Shown: positions 32,956-45,779 of the stretch, piece by piece
How positions within the stretch are numbered: position 1 is the stretch's first letter
Layout of the letters: each line of letters starts with the position of its first letter
Assembly: GCA_964006375.1 (NCBI GenBank)
Contig: OZ023263.1
Location: 135,426,370-135,490,369 of the forward strand
From: Tillus elongatus
Taxonomy: Eukaryota > Arthropoda > Insecta > Coleoptera > Cleridae
Direction: 5' to 3'
DNA: 64,000 bases
Program-made: the position numbers and the translations under genes
The notes under the pieces: model-generated
Databases searched by the model: none
Told to the model about the DNA's origin: nothing
What the model saw: the letters and a program-made list of their open reading frames with translations, nothing else

Positions 32956-33769
32956 TGTTACAAAGCACTTCAATAGATGCAGGTGCGGTGTTGCCACATC
33001 TCCAAAATTTCCCCAATAGCTGAGAATTCTTGCACAATCTGGCAACACCGCCTCCCCACCCCCCTGGGGGTGCCTGGGGTGACCCCCACAGGCGAAGTCT
33101 CAGCCCTATAGGACCAAAAATAACGAAGTTACCAACTTGTACCCCGTCGGAACGGATAACTGAGGTCTGCGCATTACGAACATCCTGTATATACACCCTG
33201 TATACGCAGAGAACCCTTACACCCTGTATACACAGAGAGATCTTATAGTACGAGAAACACCTCTTGTGTAACATAGGAGTGAAGACCACATTTGGATCAT
33301 CCTGTATATGCATCCCCCTGTATACACACGGGCCCGATCTGTTTTCACAGAACCTTCTAGTAAAAGAAGGTCCTGGAACGTTCTGGAATGGAAGGCTCCA
33401 GAAACGAGGTGGAAGGTACGGCGAGTATATAAAAGCGAAAGCAAGCCAGCCCAGACTACAGTTTAGTAAGAGAATGTTGAAGTGACTTGAAGAAGCAGTA
33501 ACCAGTGAATAAAGTGTTAAGAGAGTAGCGACTGTAGTTCCAGTATAATAATTTTTGTGCAGATTAGTGAGTGTGAGGCCAGATAAACTAAGTGTTTTGT
33601 GAGAGAGACATTCTAGAACTTTTATTGTATCCATATTTAGACAGTAAATTAAGTGTTTGGTGAGAGAGACATTCTAGAACTTTTATTGTATCCATATTTA
33701 GAGAGTAAATAAAGTTGTTTTGTTAAAATTTAAAGTCTCACTTATCCAGAACCCGGAGAAAACGCAACA
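32956..33769 (+). mobile_element. 3' LTR of gypsy element
   Basis: 814 bp, TGTTACAAAGC to CGCAACA, matching the 5' LTR with scattered differences such as CATATCC versus CATCTCC near the start. Confidence 0.93.
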
Positions 33770-33773
33770 ATAT
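33770..33773. repeat. 4-bp target site duplication of gypsy element, right
   Basis: ATAT, identical to 28992-28995. Confidence 0.75.
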
Positions 33774-34160
33774 GTTGGGGGTAAATTGTAGAAGATCAAA
33801 GTCAGGGAAATAGATTCATGACTGACATTTATCTGGAATTATTTTGTGTATTATTGTGTTTGCAAGCATTTTATTTAGCTCCTGAAATTCAGCATTTTTG
33901 GCATATTTTAGTGTCTGTGGAATGCTGATTTTCGCACCAGTGCTCTATTAGATTACCGTCTACTTGCTGATGCTACTCAATTAAACTTAAACTTACAGTT
34001 TTTCTTGAAATCAGCAGTTGAATAATTGTATTCCTTCAGTGTTGTATTTTTATTTTCTTTTTTTTTATCTGTCTGATAAAGCAATCAAACCCTAATCATT
34101 TCCAAATAGTGGAACTTGAAGTGTTAGTTTGTATATACGGGGGCTGTTCACAAAGTTAAA
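33774..34160 (+). repeat. Dispersed repeat preceding the LINE ORF1
   Basis: Begins GTTGGGGGTAAATTGTAGAA and recurs at 35456-35850, with the first 290 bp also inverted at 27011-27291. The last part (from about 34068, ATCTGTCTGATAAAGCAATC) is directly upstream of LINE coding sequence in both plus-strand copies and may be the LINE 5' leader; the first part resembles the inner part of the hAT-type repeat. Confidence 0.7.
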
Positions 34161-34169
34161 TACATTTCA

Positions 34170-35155
34170 ATGGAGTGCTTAAAATGCCAGGTTCAGACGA
34201 ATGCTCCTGTTCTTTTTTGTGATAGTTGTGAATGTCAGATACATCCTGACTGCTCCAATTTGAGTGCTTCTGAACTTAAGGTGATGGATTTGAAGGGGAA
34301 GAAGAGTGCATTAAGATTTTACTGTGACGATTGCCTTGCAGGGTTGCAACTAGTGCCTTCTTTGATTAGAGCTGTAGATACATTTAAGAATGAAGTTGAA
34401 AGCCTAAAAGTACTTTTAAGCAATAACTATAGCCATATAGCACTTTGTAAGATGCTTCTTCACAATTTGTAAAAAAAATAACTATTAATAAAACTTTAAA
34501 CTGTATCACATGTAAATATAACTTAGAACTCACTTCTACAACTTGGTCCATATTAATATGCTTAATGTGTGTGTGTGTGAAGATTCAATGGCACAACTAT
34601 AAGTTACTTCCAACTAAAAGATACTAAAAGCCGAACATTATAAACTGCAAGAACAAGTTAGGTCTTTGGAAATTAAACTTTTGAATCCGGATAGTGAAAA
34701 GGTTTACTCTGATATTAAAAATCGCATTGAGAGAAAATAATCTAATTTTTTTCGGATTATTGGAAAGTGGTACTGTTCAAGATTGCCGCGAGGCAGAATA
34801 TATTTTGGCTTCGTTCATGACTGACATTTCTCTGGAAATTATGTCGGTGTCAAGAATTGGTAAGAGAAGGGCAGATAAACCGAGACCGCTTCTGGTACGC
34901 TTTGCGAATAATGGTATGGTACGCAGTGTTGTTGGAGTTAGGTGGCCGCTGGCAAAAAAAAAGGACCCGAACATAAATATAAGACACGATATGACAGTAG
35001 ATCAAAGAAAGCATCTTGCTGCTGTAAGAACTGAGCTCAGTCTAAGAAAATCTAGGGCGAAGCGAATTTAACTATAAGGTACATTGGTTACATACTAAAG
35101 ATTGTTTCGACTGTAACATCCACCGGCAACATTGCAGCAAATAAACGTGCAAGGT
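34170..35155 (+). pseudogene. LINE ORF1 with N-terminal PHD-like zinc finger, broken
   Basis: ATG at 34170 opens a frame with a PHD-like pattern in its first 60 residues: C-x2-C, then CDSCECQIHPDC, and later CDDC, a cysteine/histidine order typical of ORF1 proteins in CR1-like LINEs. The frame is lost at about 34470. After a noncoding-looking stretch, 34694-35071 encodes the C-terminal RNA-binding-like region with RPLLVRF and DMTVDQRKHLAAVR. ORF1 proteins bind LINE RNA. This copy cannot make a full protein. Confidence 0.75.
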
Positions 35156-35224
35156 GGGAAGAGAAATCTCCGTTAAGGCCCTATAAAGCTTTGCCTCGCA
35201 CCCATAGAAATAGTGAATAGAGAA

Positions 35225-35455
35225 CAAATTTCAAAATTGACTAAAAGTCAGGGATTTTTTGTCCCTGCCAGGGAAAAATTATTTGTTTCCTTTTTATGAT
35301 AAATAATTGAAACAATGTGTTTGCTTTTTGTGCAATTCTGAACCATTCATTTAATGATTTCTTGTTCCACAAAACCACAATAATTGTTTTTTTTTTTGTT
35401 TTTTTTTTTTTTTTCATTTTACGTTCATTGGTCGCTTTGTAGTAGTGTGTTACAT
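35225..35455 (+). repeat. Fragment of the hAT-type MITE
   Basis: Matches 27695-27920 (ACAAATTTCAAAATTGACT through the GTCGCTTTGTAGTAGTGT segment), with an added T-rich run at 35387-35414. Confidence 0.8.
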
Positions 35456-35850
35456 ATGTTGGGGGTAAATTGTAGAAGATCAAAGTCAGGGAAATAGATT
35501 CATGACTGACATTTCTCTGATATTATTTTGTGTATTATTTTATGTTTACAAGCATTTTATTTAGCTCCTGAAATTCAGCATTTTTGGCATATTTATAGTG
35601 TCTCTGGAATTGTGATTTTCGCACCAGTGCGCTATTAGATTACCGTCTACTTGCTGATGCTACTCAATTAAAGTGAAACTTACAGTTTTTCTTGAAATCA
35701 GCAGTTGAATAATTGTATTCCTTCAGTGTTGTATTTTTATGTTCTTTTTTTTTATCTGTCTGATAAAGCAATCAAACCCTTATCATTCCCAGATAGTGGA
35801 GCTTGAAGTGTTAGTTTGTATATACAGGGGCTGTTCACAAATACACTATG
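35456..35850 (+). repeat. Second plus-strand copy of the dispersed repeat/LINE leader
   Basis: Repeats 33774-34160, but here it is followed directly by ORF2 endonuclease coding sequence, so an ORF1 region has been lost or the two parts were joined by deletion. Confidence 0.7.
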
Positions 35851-38042
35851 GTGTATTATCAAAATGTCCGTGGACTTCGTACAAAACTTAACCTTTTAAC
35901 TACTAATGTTCAACTTTGCTTGTATCATATGTTGGTCTTTACTGAGACTTAGTTGAACAGCGACATATATGATGCTGAACTGGGCCTTCATGGGTTTTCT
36001 TATTTATCGTAAAGACAGATCTAGTAGTACCAGTGATTGTTCTCGAGGAGGTGGTGTCTTGATTGCTGTCAGAGAGGAGCTTGTAAGCCAAAGGTTAATG
36101 ATATCAGATGAGTTTGAGCATGTTTTTGTATTAATTGGTTCAGGCAACAACCAAATGATAGTTGCTGCAATGTATATACCACCCAGATCCTCGGCTGAAG
36201 CATACATTGGCTTTTCTGAAGAACTCGAGAGATTATCTATCACTCATCCTAGTGCAAAAGTTTTGGTCTGTGGTGATTTCAATCTTCCCCATGGCATATG
36301 GTCTCAGGATAGCCTTGGCTCCAGTGTTTCAGGTCAGCCACAGCTCTCTACCAAGTGAAATTCTAGCAGCTGAGGTGGTTTCAAGTATGTGTTCGTACCT
36401 CAATTTGTTCCAGCTGAATAGTCTCCTCTCCATCAACGGTTCACTGTTGGATCTTGTTTTATACCCTGACAGTGATATTGTTCCTCAGCCTCTAGATATG
36501 GTTCTAATTCCTGAAGATTCGCACCATCCACCGTTTCTGTTTCAGCTACATCACGACTGGTGCACCAACAATGTTGGATTTGTTCCAGATGGTTATTACA
36601 GAGATTTCAAGTCTGCTGACTTTGTATCTATTTCAGGGTTTTTAGACTTAGTTGGGATATTTTGTTTGAAAATAAATCCCTTGAATTGATGGTGGAAACA
36701 CTTTATGATATTTTGTACATTGCTATTGATTTATATGTTCCTTTAAAGAAGTTTTCTTCTAAAAAGTTTCCACGATGGTTTACACATGAACTCAAAAACT
36801 TAATCTATCTTAAAAAGCAAGCAGATCTCAAATATAAGGTATCCAAGTCTGCTGATGATTATGTTAAATTTTCTAAATTAAGGTCTCTATGTAAGATAAA
36901 ATAACGTGAAGCTTACATTAACTATGTTTCCGAAACTGAGTCATCTTTATGTAATAATACTAAACCTTTTTGGAAATTTGTATAAGAATGCTGATTTTCC
37001 AAGTACTTTAAAATATAAAGATCAGATATGTTCATCGGGATTAGACATTGTTGACGTGTTCGCCGAGTATTTTTCATCAGTTTGCAGTGGCAATAAGTGT
37101 TCTGCCCCTACCCATGAATTTTCTTATGCTGCACTGAATCTGTCAGTGCACCACATTAAAATATCAGACATTTATTCTAAACTTGCAGCCCTAGATGTCA
37201 GTAAAAGTCCTGTGCCACACGGTATTCCCCCCTTTCTTCTTAAGTGCTGTAGTTTTAATTTGTCCAGACCCTTATAGTTCATCTTTAATTTATCTCTGGA
37301 AATGGGTGATTTCCCTACATGCTGGAAACTTAGTTTCATTCTTCCAATTTTTAAATCTGGTGGCAGAGGTCTTGTTGAGAACTACCGACCGATAAGTATT
37401 CTTAGCGTTATTCCTAAAATTTTTGAGGATCTTCTATGTGAGACTCTTACTTCTCTCCTTAGAGGTTCAATCATTGTCCAGCAATATGAATTTATATCAG
37501 GTTGTTCTACTGACCTAAACTTGTTGGTGTACAGTGCCTCCTTATCGGAGTCCTTGGCGGCGGGTAATCAGGTTGACTCTGTTTATACTGACTTTTCCAA
37601 GGCCTTTGACAGAGTGAACCATAACCTCTTAATCCATAAGCTACATATGTTGAGTGTTGGCGATCCACTTCTCAGCTGGATAGGTAGTTACCTTTCTGAC
37701 AGATATCAGGTGGTGCTGATAGGGAATTTTATGTCCAATGGGATAAGAGTTTTGTCTGGCATGCCACATGGTTCTCATTTGGGGCCTTTGCTATTTAATA
37801 TCTTCATTAATGATATTCATGAGTGTCTCTCTCATTGTGAATTTTTATTGTTTGCTGACAATCTAAAATTATTTTCCAGTATCACAAGACCTTCAGATGT
37901 TTTTAAGATTCAGTACGACATTGACAACTTAATAAGCTGGTGTCTTAACAATGGGATGGAACTCAATCCATCTAAATGCCAATCAATTTCTTTTTATAGA
38001 GGAAGGAACAGACTTGAACATACCAATTACATCAAGGGTTGA
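35850..38042 (+). pseudogene. LINE ORF2 (endonuclease and reverse transcriptase), decayed, catalytic site mutated
   Basis: The endonuclease starts with a YYQNVRGLRTK-type segment at about 35867, has RGGGVLIAVREEL near 36045 and VLVCGDFNLPHG near 36265, then frameshifts. The RT (mainly 37302-38042) has ENYRPISILSV, TDFSKAFDRVNH, a SGMPHGSHLGPLLFN block and LLFADNLKLF at about 37850, where the second catalytic aspartate is replaced by asparagine. At least four frame changes occur. Same broad family as the minus-strand LINE at 8939-12300. Confidence 0.85.
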
Positions 38043-38189
38043 TGCAAAATGATAATGTGTTGTATCCTCCTACTATTTCGAAAAGCATAACTATTGGACA
38101 ATTGATAGACCCTTTATTAATCTTATTTTTAAAGGGGTAGACATTGATCTAATCCAATCCATAGCAGGTGGTAGTGGAATTTTCCTTTA

Positions 38190-41100
38190 CGTAATAGTAA
38201 ATGATTTTTTCACGCCCGAGGAGGTACCACCCCATTCATCAAAGGGCTGGTGAAGTCCCAACGGACGTTTCCAGTTCTGGTGTATGAGTCGGTTTCCCTT
38301 ATAAGCAAAAATGATGATGGCTCCTCCTTGTACAAAAGATTCCGGAGACAAAATACCCCTCCATTCGGATCTCCGGGAGAGGGGTGTACAGGGGGCGCCA
38401 ACATCAAGATTTAACATATACTTTTCAAATATATGTGGCCTAAAGTCTAACCTGAACTCCGTCCACCATTTCCTCCAGGCTAACAGGCCCCAACTCCTCT
38501 TCCTCACCGAAACCCAAATCAGTGCCAAAACAGCCACTAATCACCTTAATTTCCCGGGGTATGAGCTCATTACTTCCTTTAGATTGCATGGAGGTGTGTG
38601 CGCATACGTCCGTAGCAATCTACCCTGCACCAGACTCCCCAATTTAGAAGCTGGAAGAAAAGACATACTATGGATAAAACTATCTCTCAGGGCTGCAACT
38701 AAATTCATCTGTTGCATTTACCGGTCACCTTCTGACAACAACTTTGTACAGCTCTTTGACTACCTTTCTGAAAAAAGGTGATTTCTGAATATCCTTCCTC
38801 CGAGGTCACTATTCTTGGTGACTTCAATGTCCATAATAAGGAATGGCTAGGATCTTCAAAAACCGATCCACAAGGGAGAGCAGCAGAGGCCTTTGCAGTC
38901 AGCAATTCTTTAGCCAATATGGTTCAGCAACCTACTTGCTTTCCTCGTATCCCAACACACAGCTCAAATCGCTTGGATCTCCTTCTTACTACAAAACCTG
39001 AATCTTATAAGATATCAGTCACCGCCCCCCTTGGCCGCTCAGACCATGACATGGTCACTGCTTCCTGCGCAATGCAACCCGAGGTCACACAGTCATCACA
39101 CCCACGTATCGTTTGGCACTACAACTCCGCAAACTGGGACGAAATGCGGGATTACTTTTCCTCATTTCCATGGGCGTCTGTCTGCTTCTCTCATCCTGAC
39201 CCCTCTGATATCTCACAAAACTTCACCGAAATTATCCAAGCTGGCATGGAGTTATTTATTCCACGTACACAGAAAACCTCTTCAGCCACTCAAAGCCCTG
39301 GTTCTCTAAATCCTGTGACAAGGCCAGATTGAAAAGGTCAAAGCTCACAAAACGCTTCTACACAATCCCAGTCAAGAAAACTGTCAAGCATTTAACGACA
39401 CAAGAAACCGCTATGTCCGCATTCTTTCTGAGGCAAAAGACTCGTTTAATAACCACATCAAAAACAAAGTCCTATTAAGCTCCAACGGCGGCAAACCCTT
39501 CTGGAGTCTTGCTAAATCTATTGGGAATAATTTCTGCAAAAGCACTTTCCCACCTCTTGTCTCAGGGGATGAAATTGTTTCTACCGCCCTGGGCAAGGCT
39601 GAACTTTTTGCTTCGTTGTTCGGCAGCAATTCTACTCTCAATCCACCTCCAAATGTTCAACCACCAACAGTCCCCAATGTCGCACATAAAAGGACGGATA
39701 TCATTTTCAAAACTAAAAAGGTACGAAAGATGCTCTCTTCTCTTAATACCAGGAAAGCCTCTGGCCTTGACGAGATCCCAGCAATTGTTCTCAAAAAATG
39801 CGCACCAGAACTTGCTCCTGTCCTGACTCGTCTATTTCAGATATCTTACAATAAAGGCATATTCCCTAGTAACTGGAAAACTACTCGAGTACAACCCATC
39901 CCCAAGAAAGGATCCAAAGCGATTCCTAGCAACTACAGGCATATTTCTCTCCTTTCAGTCGTCTCTAAAGTGATGGAAAAGTATATAAACACCGAATTAC
40001 TAAAATTTTTCGAAAAACGCAGTCTAATCCACGACAGGCAGTATGGATTCCGTCAGCGCAGATCGACTGCCGACCTCCTTTCCTTTGTCACCCATTCTTG
40101 GAACAAGTCTATGGAACAACACGGTGAATCCCAGATTGTTGCTCTAGACATATCCAAAGCATTCGACCAGGTCTGGCACGCAGAGCTGCTTAATAAACTT
40201 CCGGCCTATGGCCCACCACCAAAACTCTGTAGTGGACAGCAAATTTCCTCTCCAACAGGAGCATATCTGTTGTTGTGGATGGCCATTCCTCTAAACTGTA
40301 TCCAATTAATGCAGGAGTTCCTCAAGGTTCAGCTTTAGCCCCTACTTTGTTTCTTCTCCACATCAATGATTTCCTCTCGAGCACATCCAACCCAGTTCAC
40401 AGCTACGCGGACGACAGCACCCTCCATTCAAATATACAATATTCTAAGCCTGTCTCTTTAGCCCAATTAGATGAGGATCGCAGACTCATGGAGGGTTCTG
40501 TCTCCGTGGATCTCCAAAAAATATTAGACTGGGGAAGTAGAAATCTTGTACAATTCAACCCCACCAAAACTAAGTCTTGCTTTCTTTCTCACAAAGAAAC
40601 ACCAGCCCTAGGCCCATCACAATGAACAACCAAGTTATTCAAAGTAATGAGTCCTTTTCTCTTGTTGCCATTTCTGTGGATCGAAATCTTAATTGGCACC
40701 AACATGTCACATCAATTGCAGAAGCGGCTGCTAAGAAATTAGGTTTCCTCTTCCGGGCTCGCAAATACTTTTTACCAGCTAATCTCTATACCTTATATAC
40801 TTCACAAATAAGGCCAAAGCTCGAATACTGCTCCCACATCGGGGGTGCTGCTGTCGCTTCTACACTCGCTATCCTGGACTCCATTCAAAAGAGAGCTATA
40901 CGTCTCATCGGTGACCTTACCCTCACCCAAAGGCTGCCATCCCTTGCCCACCGACGTGGCGTTGGTGACCTCTCTCTCTTTTATAGATATCTGCACAGGC
41001 ACTGCTCAGAGGAGCTTTCCTCCATAGTTCCCCCACCTGCTGCCCCCAACAGATCTACCAGGGGAACAGAGCGAATGCACCCTTTTACAGTCCAGGTCAC

Positions 41101-41310
41101 CAGACTTAGAACATCTTGTTATGCCCGCTCTTTTGTCCCGAGGACTTCCAAGTTGTGGAATTCCTTGCCGGCACATGTTTTTCCTTCTCATCCGAACCTC
41201 CAAACCTCCAAGTCCAGAATTAACAAGCTGCCTCTTTCCTCCTTGTCAACACCCACGGTACGATACTATTTAGGCTGTAAGCCCTCGTGGTGTGTTGTTG
41301 AAATTAAAAA
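38190..41310 (+). mobile_element. Second LINE type with C-terminal LWNSLP motif, decayed
   Basis: A nearly full ORF2 spread over several frames: endonuclease 38311-39332 (FNIYFSNICGLKSN, LLFLTETQI, VTILGDFNVHN, GRSDHDMV), RT 39616-40620 (RKASGLDEIP, NYRHISLLSV, VALDISKAFDQVWH, SYADDSTLH) and C-terminal region 40577-41290 (LEYCSHI, RSFVPRTSKLWNSLP). Both RT catalytic aspartates remain, but there are frameshifts at about 38780, 39330, 40320 and 40590. A poly(A)-like run at about 41306-41314 marks the 3' end. A related minus-strand fragment lies at 45780-46640. Confidence 0.85.
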
Positions 41311-41314
41311 AAAA

Positions 41315-41595
41315 CATAAAGTTTCCATTTTCTTAATATATATTTACATTACATACACATAATTTATGTTAACCGATGTCACAATGTTGTTAATAGTTAA
41401 CACATAAAGTTGCCATTTTCTTGATATATATTCACATTCATACGCAGAACTTTTGGCAACCGATGCCACAGTGTTGTTAATAGTTCACACATAAAGTTGC
41501 CATTTTCTTGATATATATTCACATTCATACACAGAACTTATGGCGACCGTTGCCACAATGTTGTTAATAGTTTGCACATAAAGTTGCCATTTTCT

Positions 41596-41598
<3 letters not shown>
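41315..41598. repeat. 87/88-bp tandem repeat array
   Basis: The unit start CATAAAGTT(T/G)CCATTTTCTT recurs at 41315, 41403, 41490 and 41577, spaced 88, 87 and 87 bp. The last unit is cut by the (TA)n tract and resumes after the mariner-type element at about 43762-43830. Confidence 0.9.

Positions 41599-41674
<76 letters not shown>
41599..41674. repeat. (TA)n microsatellite at the mariner insertion site
   Basis: About 75 bp of TA repeats within an 87-bp unit, ending at the left terminus of the mariner-type element. A shorter (TA)n of about 18 bp lies on the other side (43744-43761). Confidence 0.95.
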
Positions 41675-41677
<3 letters not shown>

Positions 41678-43743
41678 GGTCGCTGATAAGTCTGGAAACG
41701 GTCGATTATCCGGGAAAATATACAAGGTGTCGAAAAAAGTTTTATACAAAAGTTTTTGGGTTCTTCAATGTCTACTAGGCGGTGATAATTTTATTTATAC
41801 AGGGTTGGTCATACAGGCGTGGCACACCAATATTAATTTTTTTTTAATGGAACACCCTATATATTATTCGATATTTCAATCCTTCTCTTAATTTTGAGCA
41901 ACATTTATGAGAAGCATAATGTACCTAAACTCAATCGTTTCCGGGTAAAAAAATAAATAAAAATAAACGCTACTGTTTTTAAAATCTATTGGATGAAGAA
42001 CAAAAATAAATGAAAAGTAGAATATCTCTTGAAAACAATCTGTGAGTGTGAAAAGAACCGGTTGCGATGTTTTTAACATTGTTTGGAATCCCAAGATAAG
42101 ATAAGATGCCCATAAGAAACGCAGTATTATTCTTTTGTTTTAAAATGTTTCCAGGACAACGAATGTCAAACATTCATTCAGTGTCAACAGTTTTGAAACA
42201 TTAGTAATTTAGTGTCAACAGTTTTTGTGCAAAATGGCAAGTTTAAGTGAAACCGAACGTATCGAAATTTTAATGATGATAGGGTACGGTGATAGAACAC
42301 GAAGTTTTGCTCAAGTGGTGATTATGTTCAATGAGTTACATCCTGAGCGGGAATCGATCTCCAAATCCACAGTTTCGAAAACTTTGCATCGTTTTCACGA
42401 AACTGGCGGTATCAAGGATAAACCTAGAACTGGAAGGCCAGTAACCGTTACAAATGAAGAAAATTCTTTGAATGTAATATTGGATGTGGTGGAAAATCCG
42501 AAAACTTCGGCACAGCAATTGGCTTTAAATCACAATATGAGTCGATATTCAATTCAAAAGATTACGAAGCGGGAAAAGTTCCGTCCATATAAAATTCATT
42601 TATTGCAAGAACTGAGTGAAGACGATTTTGATCGCAGAATCGAGTTCTGTGAACTTATTATGGAGAAGTTACGCCAAAATTTTAACTTTGCCAACCACAT
42701 TTTGTTTTCCGACGAATCTACATTTTGTTTGAATGGACAAGTCAACCGACACAACTGTAGGTACTGGTCAAACGAAAACCCACATTGGATGGAACAAATT
42801 CACACCCAAAGACCGCAAAAAGTAAATGTTTGGTGTGCTATTATTGGTGGACATATCATAGGACCTTATTTTATACACGGTAATTTGAACTCTGCTCGAT
42901 ATTTGACACTTTTGCAAGAATCAATTGTTCCAGACGTTAGTCGATTATTTCCGAACAATAACGACCCAAATCTACCAGCGGAAGAAATATGGTTTCAGCA
43001 GGATGGGGCACCCCCTCATTTTGGAATTGAGGTACGGGAATATCTGAATCAAACCTTTCCTGGCAGATGGATAGGGCGCAGGGGAACTATTGAATGGCCA
43101 GCTAGGTCTCCCGACATGACGCCGCTTGACTTTTTTTGTGGGGTCATGTAAAAAATTTAATTTACCAAAATAGACCGCAGAATATTGAAGAGTTGCAAGC
43201 AAGGATTGTGCATGAAATTAATAACATTCCTCAAAACGCTCTTGTAAATGCAGTGCAATGTTTTGTTAAGCGAATTCATTATTGTCAGGAGGTCAATGGA
43301 GAACACTTTGAACATCTTATAAAATAGGATTCCAAACAATGTTAAAAACATCGCAACCGGTTCTTTTCACACTCACAGATTGTTTTCAAGAGATATTCTA
43401 CTTTTCATTTATTTTTGTTCTTCATCCAATAGATTTTAAAAACAATAGCGTTTATTTTTATTTATTTTTTTACCCGGAAACGATTGAGTTTATGTACATC
43501 ATGCTTCTGATAAATGTTGCTCAAAATTAAGAGAAGGATTGAAATATCGAATAATATATAGGGTGTTCCATTAAAAAAAAATTAATATTGGTGTGCCACG
43601 CCTGTATGACCAACCCTGTATAAATGAAATTATCACCGCCTAGTAGACATTGAAGAACCCAAAAACTTTTGTATAAAACTTTTTTCGACACCTTGTATAT
43701 TTTCCCGGATAATCGACCGTTTCCAGACTTATCAGCGACCCTG
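41675..43743 (+). mobile_element. Tc1/mariner-superfamily element with about 416-bp inverted repeats
   Basis: Begins CAGGGTCGCTGATAAGTCTG and ends with the inverse. The inverted repeats run 41675-42092 and 43328-43743, much longer than in classical mariners (about 30 bp), and are nearly identical. TA lies on both sides, as expected for a TA target. One transposase gene fills the interior. The whole element inserted in the 87/88-bp array. Confidence 0.92.
42234..43327 (+). pseudogene. Mariner-type transposase, D-D-41-D, single frameshift
   Basis: ATG at 42234; the frame stops at 43149-43151, but the C-terminal part continues in another frame from about 43136 to the stop at 43325-43327. A run of seven T at 43130-43136 is the likely place of the one-base loss. 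N-terminal helix-turn-helix residues 1-110 include KDKPRTGRPV between two DNA-binding domains. Catalytic aspartates are seen at D160 (FSDEST), D257 (FQQDGAPPH) and D299 (MTPLDFF), with 41 residues between the last two. The protein would be about 364 residues. Apart from the frameshift it is intact. Confidence 0.88.
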
Positions 43744-43761
43744 TATATATATATATATATA

Positions 43762-43980
43762 TTCACACCCATACACAGAAACACAGAACTTATGGCAACC
43801 GATGCCATAATGTTGTTGTATGCACGCTTGCTCATCTCGAAATATCTCACCAATCAGCGAGTGTATAGATGATCTGATGATATTTCTAGCATTATAACGT
43901 CAAACTGAGTATGCTACAACTCAGATCGTTTGAGTCGCCATTTATTGGTACATTGCATGGTTGCCATAATCATTGCAATA
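43762..43980. repeat. Remainder of the 87/88-bp array, then unique DNA
   Basis: ATTCACACCCATACACAGAA to about 43830 continues the interrupted tandem unit. The rest shows no gene. Confidence 0.7.
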
Positions 43981-44713
43981 CGTGTGTGTGTGCGCGCGCG
44001 TGCGTTCGTGGGTGTGTGTGTGTGTGCAAGTGTTAGTTTTTATAATGAATTTTATATGTGTGTTGGTGTAAGCGGTCTTACGAGGACAAATATCCGTAGA
44101 ACAGCGGCGTTGCGTGGACATTTTTCGTTGCGAGGACTTGTGTTAGGTCCTCGTTTCATTTTCTCCATTTTAATGGGTAGTGCGAAGCTCCAGCTTCCTA
44201 AATATATGAATTTTTCATGACTGATTAATTTTGCATTATGTCTAATAAACTGTTGTCTATCAAAACAGCCGAACTCTAATAATTTTATTGAGATACTAGC
44301 TTTGGTCAAAATCTCCGTTATTGTCTTTTGTAATTCAGACATGTAATTTTTCTTTACTTTTTTGCATGTTTGGATAGAAAGATTAATTAGGCAGAAAAAG
44401 TGTATTCAAAATTTTCTCAATATTACTAGGCGTTGTGCCACAACTTAATCTTCTTGAGTTATTTCGGGTTCTTATGAAATTTTGTCTTAAAAATGTGAGC
44501 TAAAAGGTATGCAAGTATTAAGTCTTTTAAATTATTTAAATAATAATATTTATCACATTATACAAAGTAATAAAAACGAACAAAATAATGTTACTCACAT
44601 TTTTTCTTAAGAAGGTTAGCTAAAATCAAGAAATATATACAAGTATACAATTTAATAAAATTATTTAAATAATATTAATGATCGTACAGAGTAGCTATTA
44701 AATGCGGAAAAGT
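43981..44713. other. GT-rich microsatellite and AT-rich DNA; GTCCTCGCAACG-like motifs at 44076-44155
   Basis: A GT/GC tract spans 43981-44030. Between 44076 and 44155 the inverse of the motif GTCCTCG(C/T)AA occurs three or four times; the same motif is iterated at 60280-60600. No coding potential recognised. Confidence 0.5.
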
Positions 44714-44715
44714 CT

Positions 44716-44961
44716 GGACGCAACAAGTGCGTTATAGTAGCAAATTTTCATTTCAATATCTTTCAAATACGAAAAATCTTCTAAAAGTACGAGAATCTAT
44801 ACAAAAACAATACATTTGGTTTGATAAAATGCTGTACAAGGGTGGCTTTCTAAAGTTTCTGTTACATACCAGAGTTGGATTCTATTGATTGAGAAAGTTA
44901 GTGTATGAAATTTTGAAAAAATTTTAGGAAAATGCGTTACCATAACGCACTAGTTGTATCC
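44716..44961. mobile_element. MITE-like element of the TA-microsatellite family, 246 bp
   Basis: GGACGCAACAAGTGCGTTAT at the left end matches, inverted, CATAACGCACTAGTTGTATCC at the right end with few mismatches. The same terminal sequence forms the inner ends of arms A (7741) and B (7894). The interior has no coding capacity. Confidence 0.65.
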
Positions 44962-45439
44962 AAACTATTACTACCAGTTGTGTAAAATTTGTGCGTTTAT
45001 CAATTTATTGACTAAAGAGAGGAACTGTTTCAAATTTATTTTATTAAATAAAAATTATAACACATTTATATCAGAAACTATATAAAATAAATTTTTTGCA
45101 AATATTTTTGTCAAATGAAGAACAGCTATTGAAACAGAAATATAATACCCTATTAAGCATATTTCTTGCAATGTTTATTGTCCAAAACCCACCTTTGTTT
45201 TAGAATATTTGTTTAAAAGTTAAGTTTGACGTTTCAAATCACAAGGTTGACGTTTATAGAAGAAAAATCATAAAATTAAAAAAGTAGTTTTTTTTTTTGT
45301 ACTTTTTGACCTTTCTGCACCAAAACAACTTAATTTTCGTCTGTAATATGCAACATTTTGTTAGTTGCATATATTATTTTGGTATTTGACTTCCAGTGCG
45401 ACTGATTCTTTTTCTTTAAAGCTATGGAGCTAAATTACA

Positions 45440-45770
<331 letters not shown>

Positions 45771-45779
45771 AAACCGATC

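Larger units (their letters stand above)
28996..33769 (+). mobile_element. Ty3/gypsy retrotransposon with two LTRs, gag/protease deleted
   Basis: Complete in outline: 5' LTR, primer binding site, short gag remnant, RT, RNase H and integrase, polypurine tract, 3' LTR, and ATAT duplications. The two LTRs look about 97 percent alike by eye, so the insertion is fairly recent. Most of gag, all of the protease and the RT N-terminus are missing, and pol has a frameshift, so the copy is defective. It was inserted into a hAT/LINE mosaic. Confidence 0.92.
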
